Assembly: GCA_964499365.1 (NCBI GenBank)
Contig: CAZCKU010000004.1
Coordinates: 124,001-188,000, forward strand
Length of the DNA stretch: 64,000 bases
From: PALSA-1316 sp964499365
GTDB lineage: Bacteria > Nitrospirota > Thermodesulfovibrionia > Thermodesulfovibrionales > UBA6898
Direction: 5' to 3'
Shown here: positions 1 to 7,658 of the stretch, piece after piece
Layout of the letters: each line of letters begins with the position of its first letter
Position numbering within the stretch: the stretch's first letter is position 1
Position numbers and translations under genes: made by a program
The notes under the pieces: generated by a model
What the model saw: the letters and a program-made list of their open reading frames with translations, nothing else
Database searches by the model: none
What the model was told of the DNA's origin: nothing

Positions 1-594
1 CGGTTTGGCCTGAAAGGGGCCTACGGCCTCACCGACGCGATTGAGCTCGATTTCATGGCACCGTTCGTTTACCGTTTCGACAATGATGCGGACGGGCTCG
101 AAGATTTTTCTGCCGGTTTCAGGCACCGGTTCTATGACGAGGGGAAGTATGGGCCGTCGCTTGCCTATCTGGTCACGGCGGCCCTCAGCAACGGTCGGGA
201 CCAGTTCAGTACCAACGGCAGGATCGGCGTTGGGCTCATAGCCAGCAAGCGTGTCGGGCCGTTCAAGGGGCATATGAACGCCGTCTTCCAGAAGCCGGGT
301 ACCAGCAGGCTCAAGAGTGAAATCACCTTTGCCGGAGGAATCGATTTCTCGGCGTCCAATAATGTCAATGTGCTCGGTGAGGTTATTATCAGAAAAGATC
401 ATACCACCCAGCGGTATAATGATATCGAAACGCGCGTCGGATACCGGATCAAGACCATGGATTTTATGTACACAACGGTCGGCGTCGGGTTCGACCTGAA
501 GAACAAGACACCTGAATACAGGCTGATGCTCTCCGTAAGCCTCACGTCTCCGGTCGAGAAGAAGGAGATCCGAACAATTTATGAAGAAGAGTAG
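1..594 (+). CDS. Outer-membrane beta-barrel-like protein, 5' truncated by window edge
   Basis: The frame is open from base 1, so the true start lies upstream; 197 residues are visible. The protein shows alternating polar/hydrophobic strands with many Gly and aromatic residues (for example FSAGFRHRFYDEGKYGPSL and VGYRIKTMDFMYTTVGVGF), and near its end YRLMLSVSLTSP. This is the pattern of the last strands of an outer-membrane barrel of the transporter/porin-like type. It ends 26 nt before the next reading frame. The specific family and substrate are not recognisable. The barrel assignment is an inference from composition and strand pattern. Confidence 0.55.
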   Translation, partial: RFGLKGAYGLTDAIELDFMAPFVYRFDNDADGLEDFSAGFRHRFYDEGKYGPSLAYLVTAALSNGRDQFSTNGRIGVGLIASKRVGPFKGHMNAVFQKPGTSRLKSEITFAGGIDFSASNNVNVLGEVIIRKDHTTQRYNDIETRVGYRIKTMDFMYTTVGVGFDLKNKTPEYRLMLSVSLTSPVEKKEIRTIYEEE

Positions 595-647
595 GGACTG
601 CCGCAGGGGGCATTTCCCCTATGGCGGTGCTAGACCGGGATACGGGC

Positions 648-962
648 ATGTTTGATATCGGATTTCAGGAGCTGATCATCATCTTTGTCGTCGCGCTGCT
701 GGTGTTTGGCCCGGAAAAACTTCCGGAAATCAGCCGGACCCTGGGCAAGTGGGTGCTCGAAATACGCCGGGGGGTCCATGAGGCGAAGAGCCAGATGGAA
801 AGCGAATTCAGGGAGCTCGATCCCAAGGTTGAGGATGATGTAAACCGGTTGCTGAAAAATGTTGATGCCGCAGCCGATATTCTTCCGAAAGACCTGCCGC
901 CGAAGGATGACGCCGCGGATTCCTCAACGGGAACCGCCACCGGTTCCGGGGAGAAGTCATAA
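648..962 (+). CDS. tatB: Sec-independent translocase protein TatB-like
   Basis: A 104-residue single-span protein of the TatA/B family, part of the twin-arginine translocase. The N-terminus MFDIGFQELIIIFVVALL is the membrane helix. It is followed by the hinge FGPEKLPE and an amphipathic helix (TLGKWVLEIRRG), then a long charged tail, which is more TatB- than TatA-like. I chose ATG 648 because it places the helix at the N-terminus; an in-frame ATG at 621 adds nine residues that are atypical. tatC follows immediately. HybO and HybA, encoded further along, carry twin-arginine signals and are likely substrates. Confidence 0.85.
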   Translation: MFDIGFQELIIIFVVALLVFGPEKLPEISRTLGKWVLEIRRGVHEAKSQMESEFRELDPKVEDDVNRLLKNVDAAADILPKDLPPKDDAADSSTGTATGSGEKS

Positions 963-1733
963 TTGGAACGTACGGAGATGCCGTTAATAGAACACCTGGC
1001 GGAACTGCGCAAGCGGTTGCTGATCGCCTTCGCGTTCCTTGGAATAGCCTTTCTCGGGCTCTTTAACTACTCTGAAAATATCTTCAGCCTGCTGATATTC
1101 CCGCTCAATACTGAGCTGAAGATCACCCCGACGAGGCCCTTTCTGCAGTTTATCGGGAAAAAGGCAGTTTCGCTCGTATTTCTTTCTCCGGGAGAAGGGT
1201 TCTGGATGCACCTGAAGATCTCCATGGTGGCTGCCTTTATCGTATCGCTGCCGGTGACCTTCCACCAGTTGTGGAAGTTCATTTCCCCCGGCCTGGTCGA
1301 AAAGGAGAAGAAGTACATCGTCCCCTTTATCATCACCGCGACCCTGCTTTTTCTCTTGGGGGCCGCCTTCTGTTTTATGGTCATCCTCCCTTTTGCCCTG
1401 ACCTTCCTGCTGGGGTACAAGACGGAACATATCACCCCGATGCTGTCCGTCGGCAGTTATATGGACTTTTGTCTGAAGTTCATCCTCTCCTTTGGTGCAA
1501 TCTTTGAATTGCCTCTCGTGATCATCTTTCTTGTGCGTTTCGGGTTCATGACTCCGGCTACACTGGCAAAGAACCGCCGGTACGCAGTCCTCTTTGCTTT
1601 TATCGCCGCTGCCATTCTCACACCGACCCCTGATGCCTTTAACCAGCTGCTCATGGCGGTCCCTGTAATAATCCTCTATGAAATTGGTATACTAATCGCA
1701 AGGGTTCTTTACCGGAAAGGCAGAAATGGCTAG
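963..1733 (+). CDS. tatC: Sec-independent translocase TatC
   Basis: A 256-residue polytopic membrane protein with six predicted helices, the Tat substrate receptor. The N-terminal signature PLIEHLAELRKRL binds twin-arginine signals, and PVTFHQLWKFISPGL is the conserved first periplasmic/cytoplasmic segment. I took TTG 963, which directly abuts the tatB stop, because a GGAG box (951-954) sits at proper distance. The ATG at 978 has its only purine run touching it. A glutamate equivalent to the conserved loop residue is present in GAIFELPL. It overlaps the next gene by 8 nt, so the three genes are probably one operon. Confidence 0.92.
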   Translation: MERTEMPLIEHLAELRKRLLIAFAFLGIAFLGLFNYSENIFSLLIFPLNTELKITPTRPFLQFIGKKAVSLVFLSPGEGFWMHLKISMVAAFIVSLPVTFHQLWKFISPGLVEKEKKYIVPFIITATLLFLLGAAFCFMVILPFALTFLLGYKTEHITPMLSVGSYMDFCLKFILSFGAIFELPLVIIFLVRFGFMTPATLAKNRRYAVLFAFIAAAILTPTPDAFNQLLMAVPVIILYEIGILIARVLYRKGRNG

Positions 1734-2007
1734 CAGCGTACGGGGAAAAAGCATAAAAGCGCTTATCAGGGATGTTGCGGACGGGTATATTGCTGTCAAT
1801 CCGCTCTTCCTCAAATCCTTTGAACCGGAAATGCTGCGGGACTTTTACCATGAAATCTCGAAGGTCCAGATAGACATCCGGGCTGAAAAGTTTCCGACCC
1901 GCGACGTCCTTGCAATCAGGGGCCGCAATGTGAAGCTCCAGAGGCTCTATTCAGCCGTTATGATCATCCGGAACTTCGCACGCGAACGCCGGATTTCGCT
2001 GATGTAA
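1726..2007 (+). CDS. Small conserved-looking protein of unknown function
   Basis: Ninety-three residues, no recognised domain. The protein is rich in basic residues, lacks a membrane segment or signal peptide and looks cytosolic and mostly helical (LRDFYHEISKVQIDIRAEKF, then a basic C-terminus RNFARERRISLM). It overlaps tatC by 8 nt and precedes the HEAT-repeat gene by 38 nt, so it is likely translated from the tat message. The position between tatC and the HEAT/HD-GYP pair gives no firm clue to function. Confidence 0.65.
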   Translation: MASSVRGKSIKALIRDVADGYIAVNPLFLKSFEPEMLRDFYHEISKVQIDIRAEKFPTRDVLAIRGRNVKLQRLYSAVMIIRNFARERRISLM

Positions 2008-2045
2008 TTCACCATGAACGCACTTCACGGAAAGAAACTGCCGTC

Positions 2046-3704
2046 ATGCAGGTAGCACAGACCAGCGAGGATGTCCGGAAGGTAAAAGACATCATCCAGA
2101 CGGTCCTGAAGTCGCGCAAAATCCTGCGGATGTATCCCGAGAATAATCCGATCTATGTGAACACACTCGACGAGTGCTATAAGAAATTCAAGGACTTCTT
2201 CTACTACCAGGATGATCTGACGCTCACGATCCGGCAGAATGAGATCCTGTACCACGGCGATCAGGTCTACTTTAGTCCGGAGAAAGAAGATAACATTGCC
2301 GTGTTCTTTTTCAAAGACGGTCTCCGGGAGATATCCTTCAAAAAGGGGCTGCCGGCGGACGAGCTCGAGGCCTTTCTCCGGATTATTTCTCTCGACTTCA
2401 ACCGGGATGTACTCGATGACGATGTCGTAACGCTCTTTTGGGAGCGCGATTTCCAGAAGATCCAGTATATCGTCGATGACGTTGTCCTGTCTGACGACGA
2501 AGACTATGAAGAGCGTGCTGTTGCCGAGGCAAAGGAGGAGTCGGGCACCGAGGATAATATTCTGAAGGCCTACGAGGACGCATTCAAGGAGACAGAGGAA
2601 CTGAACGATGTCCTGATCGTCCCCCTGACCGATAAAGACCTTCAGTCCCTGCTGAAGGAGCTGGACGAGGACAATACCGACAAGACGCCGAAGCTGGTCG
2701 AGATCCTCTTCGAGATGATCTTTCTGGCCGAATCTGCCGAGGACCTCGAAGATCTCTTTGAATTTTTCAAAAACGCAATCGAGTATATGGCGGGCAGGGG
2801 CGAATTGCACCTCCTGGTCCAGACACAGGCACGACTGCATGAGATCGTTGAGGGCAAGACCAACAGTGAGGATATCAGGAAAATGGCCCGGCGGGTGATG
2901 ATGTTTACCGGCAGTGAGCAGATAATCATGATCCTTGGTGAAGTCCTTGACAGCGGGCAGGAGTCCGAGGAGAAGGTCTTTGAAGACTTTACGCGATATC
3001 TCGACAGGAGTGCTATTGTCCCCCTGATGAAGATATTGGGCGAACTCAAGAGCATCCATGCCCGGAAATTCGTCATCGACGCACTCGTCTTCCTCGGCAC
3101 GAAGGATATTGCCCTGCTTGCCAAGGGTCTGGCCGATACGCGCTGGTACGTTGTCCGCAATATTATCTATATCCTCAGGAAGATTGGTGACAAGCGCGCG
3201 GTCGATTACCTGTTGAAAACCGTTAAGCATGGAGACGTCAGGGTCAAGAAGGAAGTGATCAGGGCCCTCGGTGAGCTGGGCGGAGGCGGCGTCCTTCAGG
3301 CTCTGAGGGACTGCCTTGACGACGCAGACGAACAGGTCCGGTCAGCGGCGCTGAAGGCCCTGTGTAATATCGGGTCCGAGGCTTCAAAGAGGATCATCCT
3401 GAACAAGGTAAACGACAAGGTCTTCAGGGACAAGGAATACGAGGAAAAAAAGGAATTTTTCGAGGCGCTGCCGCGCTGGAAAGACGAGGAGATATACAAC
3501 TTTCTGCTTTCGACGGTAAGGCAGAATGTCTTCTTCGGCAGATCAAAGAACTACGAAAACAGGGCATGTGCTGCAGGAGCCCTCGGCATACTCGGGAGAA
3601 AGGATGCGCTCCCGGTGCTGCAGAAGATGCAGAATGACGGCAACAAGCTTCTGCGCGAGGCGGTACAGCTTGCGATGAAACGGATCATGCATGATGGTCA
3701 ATAG
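2046..3704 (+). CDS. HEAT-repeat protein
   Basis: A 552-residue soluble protein. The first ~200 residues form an acidic region of unknown fold. The region from about residue 330 contains tandem HEAT/PBS-lyase-like helical repeats, such as RKFVIDALVFLGTKD, TRWYVVRNIIYILRKIGDK, RVKKEVIRALGELGG and QVRSAALKALCNIG. Such repeats are protein-protein interaction scaffolds. It overlaps the following HD-GYP gene by 14 nt, so the two products are probably made together and may interact. No catalytic residues are evident. A role in signalling or motility would be inference only. Confidence 0.8.
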   Translation: MQVAQTSEDVRKVKDIIQTVLKSRKILRMYPENNPIYVNTLDECYKKFKDFFYYQDDLTLTIRQNEILYHGDQVYFSPEKEDNIAVFFFKDGLREISFKKGLPADELEAFLRIISLDFNRDVLDDDVVTLFWERDFQKIQYIVDDVVLSDDEDYEERAVAEAKEESGTEDNILKAYEDAFKETEELNDVLIVPLTDKDLQSLLKELDEDNTDKTPKLVEILFEMIFLAESAEDLEDLFEFFKNAIEYMAGRGELHLLVQTQARLHEIVEGKTNSEDIRKMARRVMMFTGSEQIIMILGEVLDSGQESEEKVFEDFTRYLDRSAIVPLMKILGELKSIHARKFVIDALVFLGTKDIALLAKGLADTRWYVVRNIIYILRKIGDKRAVDYLLKTVKHGDVRVKKEVIRALGELGGGGVLQALRDCLDDADEQVRSAALKALCNIGSEASKRIILNKVNDKVFRDKEYEEKKEFFEALPRWKDEEIYNFLLSTVRQNVFFGRSKNYENRACAAGALGILGRKDALPVLQKMQNDGNKLLREAVQLAMKRIMHDGQ

Positions 3705-5097
3705 CGAAGATATTGCCCTCAATACCGTAGCGAAGGATGTGGTGAACCAGATCTCGGTCATACTTCGCACTGCCCAGATTCACGACGCAGCCAATATTGC
3801 GGTCTCGTCACTGATTGAAAAACTGTCGTCGATGATCAACAATCTGATCGTGAGTGAGCGGACTATCACCCTGGAACTCCGCGGGGACTTCTTTTATATC
3901 AACGATACCCGGATCCGCTACACGCTTGAGTACCTTCTGAATTTTGACTACCTGGCCCGTGAGTTCAAGAAACGGACACTGGGAGGAATCATTTTCAGGG
4001 ACCGCACGACAGCGGCAGACCTCCGGACCTTTGTCCGGGTCTTCAATGCCAGCGGGGGCGCTCAGCGGCCCTTTGATACGATCGAGGAGAATCTCTTCGA
4101 CGTGAAAAGCTTTTCGGTTGAGCGGCTCAGGATCATTGTCGAAAATGACACGCTTGAACCGCGCAAGATGGTGAAGAAGACCTACTTCAATGCGGTTTCG
4201 TTTACCAAGGGTGTCATCAACAAGATAAAGAGCGGCGAAAAGGTTAACATCAGAAAGGCGAAGAGGGTTGTCGAATCCATGGTGGATCAGGTCCTTGAGC
4301 AGGAACAGTGGCTTCTCGGCATGACCGCAATCAAGGATTACGACGAGTATACCTACCACCATTCCGTCAACGTGAGTATCCTTTCTATCGCCCTCGGACA
4401 GCGGCTGGGGCTGAACCGCAAAATGCTGACGGAACTCGGCATCGTCGCGATATTTCATGATATCGGGAAGATGGAGATCCCCTATGAGGTCCTGAACAAA
4501 CCGACGAATTTCACCGACGATGAGTGGAACCTCGTCAGAAAGCACCCGGTGTGGGGTGTGAAGGCCCTTCTGAAACTGAAGAAGCTGGACGATGTGACGA
4601 TCAAATCGGCCATTGTCTCGTTTGAGCACCACCTGAACTATGACCTCTCCGGCTACCCGCTGATACGGAAGAAGATGGATCTCGATTTCTTCAGCAGGAT
4701 CATATCCCTTGCCGACCAGTACGACGCCATGACCTCTTCCCGGGTCTATTCTCGCGTGCCTCTGGCGCCTGATAAGGCCCTGAGCATCATGATGGAGCGG
4801 GCCAGCGCGCAGCTGGACCCGCTCCTCATCAAGTTTTTTATCAATATGGTCGGGGTATTTCCGATCGGCACCATGGTTATGCTGAATACACGCGAACTTG
4901 GCCTGGTCTACGAGAGCAACCAGCTCTTCGGGTCGAGGCCCCGGGTAATGGTCATTATCGACAGGGAGGGAAACCGCGTGAAGGGAAATGTGGTGGATCT
5001 GATCGAGAAGGATGAGCAGGGAGATTACCGGCGCACGATCATCCGTACCATGGACCCCAATAAATACAAAATCAGCCTTGCAGAGTACCTGCTGTAG
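3691..5097 (+). CDS. HD-GYP domain phosphohydrolase (putative c-di-GMP phosphodiesterase)
   Basis: A 468-residue protein. The N-terminal ~200 residues lack a known domain. The HD-GYP domain spans about residues 210-400: YHHSVNVSILSIALG (metal-binding His), FHDIGKMEIP (HD pair and Lys), the downstream His pair in SFEHHLNYDLSGYP, with the GYP signature intact, and SLADQYDAMTS. Conserved metal ligands are present, so hydrolysis of c-di-GMP is plausible. It is coupled to the HEAT-repeat gene by overlap and is convergent with the MglA-like gene. A GGDEF protein is encoded 1.2 kb away on the other strand. Confidence 0.85.
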   Translation: MMVNSEDIALNTVAKDVVNQISVILRTAQIHDAANIAVSSLIEKLSSMINNLIVSERTITLELRGDFFYINDTRIRYTLEYLLNFDYLAREFKKRTLGGIIFRDRTTAADLRTFVRVFNASGGAQRPFDTIEENLFDVKSFSVERLRIIVENDTLEPRKMVKKTYFNAVSFTKGVINKIKSGEKVNIRKAKRVVESMVDQVLEQEQWLLGMTAIKDYDEYTYHHSVNVSILSIALGQRLGLNRKMLTELGIVAIFHDIGKMEIPYEVLNKPTNFTDDEWNLVRKHPVWGVKALLKLKKLDDVTIKSAIVSFEHHLNYDLSGYPLIRKKMDLDFFSRIISLADQYDAMTSSRVYSRVPLAPDKALSIMMERASAQLDPLLIKFFINMVGVFPIGTMVMLNTRELGLVYESNQLFGSRPRVMVIIDREGNRVKGNVVDLIEKDEQGDYRRTIIRTMDPNKYKISLAEYLL

Positions 5098-5114
5098 TTT
5101 TTGTACACGTGCTG

Positions 5115-6263
5115 CTAAAGCTTAAACCAGGACTTCTTTTCCTTCAGCCCTTCAAGCGTAGCAGCCATTTCCTTGATATGGCCTTCCATATCCGACTGGC
5201 TCTGCCTGATATCCTTGAGAAGCTCGTTCCCCTGACGGGATTTCCTGTCCTCCTCAAGCCTTTGCACCGCCAGCAGCATTTCCTTCATCCCCTGCCGCAG
5301 AAGTGATATTTCACCGGAGAGGACATCGATTTTTTCTTCGAGGACCGGCTGTCTCTCCTTCTCCTCAATCCCAATCCCGGCGGCTGGAGGGGGAGTCATG
5401 CTCTCTTGCGGCGGGACAGGAATCCTCAGGGGTGGCATCTCCGGTTCAGCGCTGACCTGTTCAGGCTCACGGGCCGGGGCAACATCCTCCTGCTCTTCGG
5501 CAGATTCAGGGAACAGGTCGAGCCTGCCGGCATAGGTGGGGGCAGCCTCTGCCTGCGGAATATCCTCGTTTTCGAACGGTATCGCATCCATGATGGCCGG
5601 CTCAGTCCCGGCGGTATCCGGGGGTGCAGCCTCCACCACAGGCTCTTCCTTCTGGGTTGAAGGCTGTATTTCTATCTTGTGTTTCTTCGAAATGTACTTC
5701 AGGAGCAGTTTCGTGACCAGCTTGAACGTATCTTCGACTCCCTGGCCGTTCACCGCCGTCGCCTCGGTCACCGGGTACGTATAGGGGTTCAGGATGGCGT
5801 TTAATTCGTCGACCGTAGCGATGTTCTTCAGGTCCCTTTTGTTGTACTGCAGAACGATCGGAATTTCATCAGGATTGATATTGTTCGAAAAAAGATTTTC
5901 GCGCATATTCGAGAAGCTCTCGAGGTTCTGCTCCCTCATTTCCTTCTGGGAGTCGGCCACAAAGACTATGGCATCCGCACCCTTCAGCACGACCTTTCGG
6001 GTCGCGTTATACCTGACCTGACCCGGTACGGTGTAGAGCTGAAAACGTATCGAGAACTCGCGGATCCGGCCCAGTTCTATCGGCAGAAAATCAAAGAAGA
6101 GGGTCCTGTCGGACTCGGTCGAGAGGGAGAGGAGCTTGCCCTTGGTCTCGGGATTCAGTACGCCGTGCAGGTACTGAAGGTTTGTGGTCTTTCCGCTGAG
6201 TCCGGGGCCATAGTATACGATCTTTAACGTTATTTCCTTCGTTGCATAATTAAAGAGCGCCAT
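5115..6263 (-). CDS. MglA-like small GTPase with long C-terminal tail
   Basis: Residues 1-195 are a canonical MglA-family Ras-like GTPase: P-loop GPGLSGKTTNLQYLH, switch region with QLYTVPGQVRYNATRK, and the base-recognition motif NKRD. The bacterial MglA family controls cell polarity and gliding or pilus motility. The remaining ~185 residues are unusual: a Glu/Pro-rich low-complexity segment and then a helical, probably coiled-coil end (EEKIDVLSGEISLLRQGMKE and onwards). MglA proteins normally end near residue 195. A -10-like TATAGT ends 7 nt before the ATG, with no Shine-Dalgarno. It follows the GGDEF gene by 3 nt. Confidence 0.88.
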   Translation of the reverse strand: MALFNYATKEITLKIVYYGPGLSGKTTNLQYLHGVLNPETKGKLLSLSTESDRTLFFDFLPIELGRIREFSIRFQLYTVPGQVRYNATRKVVLKGADAIVFVADSQKEMREQNLESFSNMRENLFSNNINPDEIPIVLQYNKRDLKNIATVDELNAILNPYTYPVTEATAVNGQGVEDTFKLVTKLLLKYISKKHKIEIQPSTQKEEPVVEAAPPDTAGTEPAIMDAIPFENEDIPQAEAAPTYAGRLDLFPESAEEQEDVAPAREPEQVSAEPEMPPLRIPVPPQESMTPPPAAGIGIEEKERQPVLEEKIDVLSGEISLLRQGMKEMLLAVQRLEEDRKSRQGNELLKDIRQSQSDMEGHIKEMAATLEGLKEKKSWFKL

Positions 6264-6266
6264 ACG

Positions 6267-7658
6267 TTATACTATAGCATAAACGCCGTTGCGTGTCTGA
6301 TTTTTTACACGGTACATAGCCTCGTCAGCCAGTCTCAGCAGATCTTCCTTTGATTTTGCACTCTCCGGATAGGACGCGACCCCGAAACTTGCCGTCATGC
6401 GGAGCGAATAGCCGTCTTTCTTCAGGAATACGTATTGCTCGACCGCCTTGCGTATACGTTCCGCTATACTCAGGGCAGCGCCGGGGACGGTCTGGGGCAG
6501 GACCATCACGAATTCGTCGCCGCCGTACCGGGCCACGATATCAATGGTACGCAGACTCCGTATCAGTATCTGACCGACCTCAACAAGGAGCTTGCTGCCG
6601 ACGAGATGGCCGTAGTTGTCATTAATCACCTTGAAATGGTCAATATCCATAAATATGAGCGACAGGGACGACTTGTGACGGTTTGATCGGGTGATCTCTA
6701 TCTCGAGTGTCCTGTTGAGATAACGGGTGTTAAACAGTTTTGTCAGGTCGTCGGTTACCGCGATCTCCGCCATTTTCTGATATATTGTCGTCATCTCGAT
6801 GGCCAGCGCTGCATGATCGACCAGCCTGAGGAAGAGGGTGAGGTCATCCTTGGTAAAAGACCCGCTGGAGGTGTTATTGATGATTTCGAAGACGCCGAGG
6901 ACATTCCCCTTTGACCTGATCGGCACGCACATGAGTGACTTCGCCTGATCACGGGAGCTGCTGTCGACGCGCCGTGAAAAGCGGACATCCTGGGATACGT
7001 CGGGAAGCACGAGCGGGATACCCTCCTGCGCCACCCAGCCGGCTATTCCCTCTCCCTTTTTCAATCGGATCTTCTTGCGACGACCTGCATTTTCTTTCTT
7101 GTGCGACGTCTTCTCCAGCACAAGGTCTCCGGTTGCCTCATCGATCAGAAACACCGACCACGAATCAGCCTTGATGAGGCGCTTTGCCTTTTTCATGATC
7201 TCGCTGATCATGTTGTCCAGATCGAGGGACGAGGTCATCGTCTTGCTGAGCGTATCAAAGAAATCAAGTTCTTTCCTGACGCTGTCGAGCTGTGTCTGCA
7301 GGAGGAGGTTTTCATCGCGCAGCCTTTTTTCATGGACCGCCTTCATGATAAGAACGATGAGCAGTTTTCCCGACGGCAGCGTGACAGGAGAGGTGAGCGG
7401 ATACTTGAGCCAGGACGCAAAGCCCCTGAAGGAATCGGTTTCTGAAAACACGATCTTCGGAATTTCCCTGTATTGTGCCATGAAAGCCCTGAAGGCCGGG
7501 TCAGCACTCTGGTTCTTGTTGATGACGATGGCCTCGGGGCCTTCCTCATGCCGGTTCATGAGATTTGCTACGGACTTGAATCTGCTTACGGCAAGGTTCG
7601 GTTCAAGCAGATCCTCCAGCTCCAGCTGCTCCGCCCCGACGAGGAAGATCCTATTCAT
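6267..7658 (-). CDS. GAF and GGDEF domain protein (putative diguanylate cyclase)
   Basis: A 463-residue protein. Residues 1-105 are an unclassified N-terminal region. A helical linker leads to a GAF domain (about 130-290, KADSWSVFLIDEATGDLVLE and MCVPIRSKGNVLGVFEIIN). The GGDEF domain (about 300-463) has RYGGDEFVMVLPQ intact and an RTID sequence five residues upstream, matching the inhibitory I-site spacing. This supports an active, product-inhibited diguanylate cyclase. It overlaps secA by 8 nt and abuts the MglA-like gene. The ligand of the GAF domain cannot be told. Confidence 0.9.
   Translation of the reverse strand: MNRIFLVGAEQLELEDLLEPNLAVSRFKSVANLMNRHEEGPEAIVINKNQSADPAFRAFMAQYREIPKIVFSETDSFRGFASWLKYPLTSPVTLPSGKLLIVLIMKAVHEKRLRDENLLLQTQLDSVRKELDFFDTLSKTMTSSLDLDNMISEIMKKAKRLIKADSWSVFLIDEATGDLVLEKTSHKKENAGRRKKIRLKKGEGIAGWVAQEGIPLVLPDVSQDVRFSRRVDSSSRDQAKSLMCVPIRSKGNVLGVFEIINNTSSGSFTKDDLTLFLRLVDHAALAIEMTTIYQKMAEIAVTDDLTKLFNTRYLNRTLEIEITRSNRHKSSLSLIFMDIDHFKVINDNYGHLVGSKLLVEVGQILIRSLRTIDIVARYGGDEFVMVLPQTVPGAALSIAERIRKAVEQYVFLKKDGYSLRMTASFGVASYPESAKSKEDLLRLADEAMYRVKNQTRNGVYAIV
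6271..6276 (-). promoter_or_regulatory. -10-like box before the MglA-like gene
   Basis: TATAGT on the minus strand ends 7 nt before the ATG at 6263, inside the end of the GGDEF gene. No good -35 box or Shine-Dalgarno is present. It may be an internal leaderless promoter. Confidence 0.4.

Noticed and set aside
2025..3230. Long open frame antisense to the HEAT-repeat gene
   Set aside because: No domain, and the opposite strand encodes clear HEAT repeats.
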